47,722 bases of DNA. Source: Nitrosomonas marina. Its GTDB lineage: Bacteria > Pseudomonadota > Gammaproteobacteria > Burkholderiales > Nitrosomonadaceae. Position 1 is the stretch's first letter. Every line of letters starts with the position of its first letter. The DNA is taken from assembly GCF_900111605.1 (NCBI RefSeq), contig NZ_FOIA01000028.1, positions 1 through 47,722 on the forward strand, written 5' to 3'. The translations under genes were made by a program, and so were the position numbers. Below, one piece after another: positions 44,551 through 47,722 of the stretch. A model generated the notes under the pieces. It searched no databases. It was given only the letters and a program-made list of their open reading frames with translations, and was not told where the DNA came from.

Positions 44551-46056
44551 ATGCCTGAAATCGATAACAGAAATTCTGAAAAGACAGTGTATGAGTTGAG
44601 TGCCGTGGGTCGCGGCACGAACCTGATGCCGGAATGCGATGTGCCCAAAACGGAACTGCCGGGCGTATTGCTGCGCAAAGATACTGAAACTATCGGACTT
44701 CCCGGGCTTTCCGAACTTGACGTGGTGCGGCATTTTGTCCATCTGTCTCAGCGCAATTTCAGCATCGATGGCGGGTTTTATCCGCTGGGTTCGTGCACCA
44801 TGAAGTACAACCCGAAAATCAGCGAGACATGCGCCCGGTTTGAAGGTTTTGCGCAATCGCATCCGTTGCAGCCGGATGAAACGGTGCAGGGGAACCTGAA
44901 ACTGATGTACGATCTGCAGGAATGGCTGAAGGAAATCGGCGGATTCGCCGCCGTTTCGCTGCAACCCACCGCGGGCGCGCAGGGTGAACTGACCGCGCTG
45001 CTGATGATGCGCGCTTTTTTCCGCAACTGCGGTGAAACCGGACGCACCCAGATACTGATTCCGGATTCGGCGCACGGCACCAATCCGGCGTCGACGACGA
45101 TGGCTGGTTTCGAATCGCTTGAAATCCCGTCAGACAAGCATGGTAACCTTGACCTTGCCGCGCTCAATGCGGCCTGCGACGATACCGTTGCCGGATTGAT
45201 GCTCACAAACCCCAACACACTGGGTTTGTTCGAGCGTGACATCGAAACCATTGTTCGTTGTGTGCATGATTGCGGCGGACTGGTCTACGGCGACGGCGCC
45301 AACATGAACGCGCTTGCCGGCGTGGTGCGGCCGGGGGATCTGGGTATCGATGTCATGCACTACAATCTGCACAAAACGTTCGGCACACCGCATGGCGGCG
45401 GCGGTCCTGGCTCCGGTCCGCTGGGTGCGGGCGATAAATTGGCCGCATATCTGCCCGGCCCGATGGTGCGCCGGATTGATAACGCGGAGAAACCAGACCC
45501 CGGTTATATGCTTTTTACACCGGAAAAAACCATTGGACGGATGAACAGCTACTTCGGCAGCTTCGGCGTGTTTGTCCGCGCGTATGCCTACATCCTGCAG
45601 CATGGCGCCGAAGGTTTGAAGCAAAATGCACTGCATGCGGTACTCAATGCCAACTACCTGCGCGAAAAGCTGCGCGGCATCTATCCACTGTCCCATGACC
45701 GCACCTGCATGCATGAATTCGTGCTGCAGGGCAAAATCGATGGCAGCAGCGTGCGCGCGGTGGACATCAGCAAGCGGCTGCTCGATTACGGATTCCATCC
45801 GCCGACTATCTATTTTCCGCTGATTGTTCCCGAAGCGCTGATGATTGAACCCACCGAAACGGAAAGCAAACAAACGCTCGATGCATTTGCAGATGCGATG
45901 AAGGCGATTGCGCTGGAAGCAGTCGATCATTCTGAAACACTGCATTCCGCACCACATACCACGCCGGTCGGACGTCTGGATGAAGTACGTGCCGCACGTC
46001 AGCTCAAACTGAGGGAAGACGATAGGAAGGTAAAAGACAATCTTAATAAAGCTTAA
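44551..46056 (+). CDS. gcvPB: Glycine dehydrogenase (decarboxylating) subunit 2
   Basis: GcvPB carries the PLP cofactor of the split P-protein. In the 501-aa product Lys275 lies in HYNLHKTFGTPHGGGGPGSGP, the conserved PLP site. GFYPLGSCTMKYNPK near 72, PTAGAQGELTAL and DSAHGTNPAS are further signatures. The start is well supported by GGAGGG at 44537-44542. It is unusually GC-rich for this window and is followed directly by the AT-rich patatin gene, with no terminator recognised between them. Confidence 0.96.
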   Translation: MPEIDNRNSEKTVYELSAVGRGTNLMPECDVPKTELPGVLLRKDTETIGLPGLSELDVVRHFVHLSQRNFSIDGGFYPLGSCTMKYNPKISETCARFEGFAQSHPLQPDETVQGNLKLMYDLQEWLKEIGGFAAVSLQPTAGAQGELTALLMMRAFFRNCGETGRTQILIPDSAHGTNPASTTMAGFESLEIPSDKHGNLDLAALNAACDDTVAGLMLTNPNTLGLFERDIETIVRCVHDCGGLVYGDGANMNALAGVVRPGDLGIDVMHYNLHKTFGTPHGGGGPGSGPLGAGDKLAAYLPGPMVRRIDNAEKPDPGYMLFTPEKTIGRMNSYFGSFGVFVRAYAYILQHGAEGLKQNALHAVLNANYLREKLRGIYPLSHDRTCMHEFVLQGKIDGSSVRAVDISKRLLDYGFHPPTIYFPLIVPEALMIEPTETESKQTLDAFADAMKAIALEAVDHSETLHSAPHTTPVGRLDEVRAARQLKLREDDRKVKDNLNKA

Positions 46057-46092
46057 TTCATGTCACATATTGATTATTTGAGGAGAGCAAAT

Positions 46093-47127
46093 ATGAAATA
46101 TCCATTCAAAAACTTGGTATTCGAAGGTGGTGGCGTAAAAGGAATTGCGTATGTTGGTGCAATGAAGGTTTTAGAAAAAGAGAAAATTCTGGAAAACATA
46201 AAAAGAGTCGGCGGAACATCTGCAGGATCAATCAACGCCGTACTGTTCGCCTCCGGATTTGGCAATCAAGAAATACTAAACGTATTAAGCACGCTTGATT
46301 TTAATGATTTCAAAGATGATAGCTGGGGTACTCTTCGCGACATGAATCGCTTGAGAGAAGAATATGGCTGGTATAAGGGCGATTTTTTCAGGGAATGGAT
46401 TGGTGAACTGTTAAAGAAGAAGACAGGGAGTTCCAACATTACATTTAAGGCCATCAGCGAACATTCCGGAAAAGATCTTTACGTTTATGCTTCAAACTTA
46501 TCAACACAATTCGGAGAGGTCTATTCTCCCGAGCATACGCCACGCATGAGAGTTGTAGATGCAGTCAGAAGGTCAATGTCGATACCTTTGTTTTTCAGGG
46601 CCATTAGAGACGATCGGAAAGATGTGTTTGTCGATGGCGGGGCTATAAATAACTATCCTGTTAAATTGTTTGATAGAGAAAAGTATCTCGAAAATAATGA
46701 TCTAAAACGGATTCCAAAATACTATGAATCTGCAAATTTGATTTTAGCTGAAAAATCTCCAAAAAGCAGTCAGTATATTTATAATAAAGAAACGTTGGGT
46801 TTTCGCCTAGATTCTGCAAAAGAAATAGGAGTGTTTCGTGACGGACAAGAACCTCAGCACGCAGAAATTGATAATTTTTTAGATTATACGATGCAACTGA
46901 TAAAAACGGTTCTTGCGGCTCAAGACAGCCAGCATCTCCATAATGACGATTGGCATAGAACCGTGTATATAGACTCTCTAGGCGTTGGTACAACAGATTT
47001 CGATCTTAGCGATAGTTTAAAAAAGGATCTTGTTGCTTCGGGAAAAAAATGTGCGGAGGAGTATTTAAAGTGGTGGTCGGACGAAAGCAAAGATCTTGCT
47101 ATCAATCATCCGAAATCAACAGAATAA
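46093..47127 (+). CDS. Patatin-like phospholipase
   Basis: The 344-aa product is a patatin-family lipid acyl hydrolase. The oxyanion motif EGGGVKG (11-17), the nucleophile Ser43 in GTSAGS, and the catalytic Asp181 in VDGGAINNYP form the Ser-Asp dyad. There is no signal peptide or membrane anchor, so a cytoplasmic or otherwise delivered enzyme is likely. The ATG at 46093 was chosen over 46060 because GAGGAGAG (46079-46086) precedes it at proper spacing. The gene is clearly more AT-rich and Lys/Asn/Ser-rich than its neighbour gcvPB, consistent with recent acquisition. The substrate and any defence or toxin role cannot be inferred from this gene alone. Confidence 0.9.
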   Translation: MKYPFKNLVFEGGGVKGIAYVGAMKVLEKEKILENIKRVGGTSAGSINAVLFASGFGNQEILNVLSTLDFNDFKDDSWGTLRDMNRLREEYGWYKGDFFREWIGELLKKKTGSSNITFKAISEHSGKDLYVYASNLSTQFGEVYSPEHTPRMRVVDAVRRSMSIPLFFRAIRDDRKDVFVDGGAINNYPVKLFDREKYLENNDLKRIPKYYESANLILAEKSPKSSQYIYNKETLGFRLDSAKEIGVFRDGQEPQHAEIDNFLDYTMQLIKTVLAAQDSQHLHNDDWHRTVYIDSLGVGTTDFDLSDSLKKDLVASGKKCAEEYLKWWSDESKDLAINHPKSTE

Positions 47128-47195
47128 TTTTTGATTTTTTGGAAAAATGACAGCTGACGAATGACTCCAGCGGACGCTCGAAACCACAGTAACAC

Positions 47196-47260
47196 TCCAA
47201 GTCCGGTTCTGCGAGGGCGGCGGGACGTACCGAAAGGGATTCCCGCTGCTACTCTCCCCA
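47196..47260 (+). mobile_element. Possible 3'-end remnant of a group II intron (domain V/VI)
   Basis: AAGTCCGGTTCTGCGAGGG resembles the 3' half of group II intron domain V and its linker. GCGGCGGGA (47217-47225) pairs with TCCCGCTGC (47240-47248, one G-U) as a domain-VI-like stem, followed by CTACTCTCCCCAT, typical of bacterial class C intron ends. The 5' half of domain V and any reverse transcriptase are not recognisable immediately upstream, so this would be a truncated remnant. The assignment is from pattern memory. Confidence 0.5.
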
Positions 47261-47722
47261 TTCAACATACGTTAGCCTCCGACCTTTTTAACAATCCCGG
47301 CTAACCCATAGTGCACACCAAATTCATCAAAATGTGTCAAACTTTTTATATTTGTTCATTATTTTCATTGCTTTGTGTATTAATTCAGCTAAATGTTCAT
47401 CTTCGAAAACCCACCTATCAAACTTGGCCATTGAATCTAAGATACTTGCAATTGAACTACAAAAAATTAAGCACCAAGGAACAAGCAAAGCTGAGTATCA
47501 TTGACTATCCGGCTTTTTATAATGAAAATGTACACACTCAAAATTAGATTACCAATCAACTTTGGAATTTAAACGTGTACTTTATAGAAGAATGCTTAAA
47601 ATAGAGTCCGGTTTTAGTTGACCATTACACTACGACCCACACCCAATAGCCGGCACATGAGGCCAACCGGGTAGGTCTTCTTCTTTCGGGTGATGAACGA
47701 ATACTTTACTTCGTTTCTTTCG
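47261..47722. other. AT-rich right-edge region without a firm gene
   Basis: The stretch holds an inverted repeat GTTAGCC (47271-47277) / GGCTAAC (47299-47305). The core motifs recall integron attC sites, but the order GTTA...TAAC is the reverse of a single attC. A low-confidence open frame lies at 47311-47547. The last 120 bases (AGTCCGG..., ACCCACACCCAATAGCCGG) contain nothing I can identify. The window ends inside this region. Confidence 0.4.
47311..47547 (+). CDS. Hypothetical small protein, doubtful
   Basis: A 78-codon frame from GTG 47311 encodes a basic protein with one hydrophobic segment (about 10-28: CQTFYICSLFSLLCVLIQLNV) and a polar C-terminal half with KLSTKEQAKLSIIDYPAFYNE. There is no ribosome-binding site before the GTG, and I recognise no family. 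Composition is AT-rich like the patatin gene. It could be an accessory-region gene or chance. Confidence 0.2.
   Translation: MHTKFIKMCQTFYICSLFSLLCVLIQLNVHLRKPTYQTWPLNLRYLQLNYKKLSTKEQAKLSIIDYPAFYNENVHTQN

Noticed and set aside
44164..45957. Two long minus-strand frames (303 and 275 codons) opposite gcvPA/gcvPB
   Set aside because: Both are antisense shadows produced by GC-rich codon third positions of well-supported genes.
47271..47305. A complete integron attC site
   Set aside because: The core motifs are in the order GTTA...TAAC, opposite to a single attC, and no L boxes could be identified.
1..47722. CRISPR array, rRNA operon or prophage
   Set aside because: No regularly spaced repeats, rRNA-like sequence or phage structural genes were seen.

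Overview
The window looks like a chromosomal stretch of a betaproteobacterium, most likely a Nitrosomonas-like member of the Nitrosomonadaceae. That is an inference from gene order and protein character (minCDE, lolB-ispE-tRNA-Gln-prs-rplY-pth-ychF, dapA-bamC, alr facing lplT, split glycine dehydrogenase gcvPA/gcvPB). No rRNA or species-diagnostic gene is present. Nearly all of it is dense, intact housekeeping DNA. Accessory character appears in only two places: about 14.4-16.1 kb and the right end beyond 46.06 kb.

Layout. 0.3-3.3 kb: a FAD-linked 2-hydroxyacid dehydrogenase and a two-BON-domain lipoprotein on the minus strand, divergent from the mlaA lipoprotein. 3.6-6.8 kb: a rubredoxin (54 aa) and its reductase, then yciB, a YciI-family gene and an exported parvulin isomerase. 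6.8-9.5 kb: alanine racemase and a divergent lplT. 9.6-14.4 kb: clpB behind a sigma-32-type promoter, then dapA-bamC, closed by a bidirectional terminator. 14.4-16.1 kb: a nearly gene-free stretch holding two intact 48-aa lipoprotein genes, a third decayed copy, and a frameshifted transposase relic. 16.1-18.4 kb (minus): msrB-msrA-roxA, with both reductases carrying export signals. 18.7-23.1 kb: accA, tilS, rfbB, rfbD. 23.1-29.1 kb: an OprO/OprP-type porin behind Pho-box-like repeats, an HNH-nuclease lipoprotein, and a large protein combining M1-like, M28 and PDZ regions. 29.4-34.8 kb: a TPR lipoprotein, an uncharacterised membrane-anchored protein and minCDE. 34.9-40.2 kb: lolB, ispE, tRNA-Gln, prs, rplY, pth, ychF. 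40.3-46.1 kb: a beta-propeller lipoprotein, an ATP-NAD-kinase-like protein and gcvPA-gcvPB. 46.1-47.7 kb: an AT-rich patatin-like phospholipase gene followed by what resembles the 3' end of a group II intron.

How it fits together. Much of the content serves the envelope: lipid traffic (MlaA, LplT), outer-membrane assembly (BamC, LolB, BON lipoprotein, parvulin), wall precursors (Alr, DapA), dTDP-rhamnose (RfbB/D) and division-site placement (MinCDE). Exported methionine-sulfoxide repair and ClpB provide stress protection. The Pho-box-like repeats, the phosphate-type porin and the neighbouring exported nuclease may form a phosphate-scavenging neighbourhood, but that is a hypothesis. I found no clearly new multi-gene system. 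The most unusual items are the small-lipoprotein family with its decayed copy, the double-metallopeptidase fusion, the ispE/tRNA overlap, and the patatin/intron edge.
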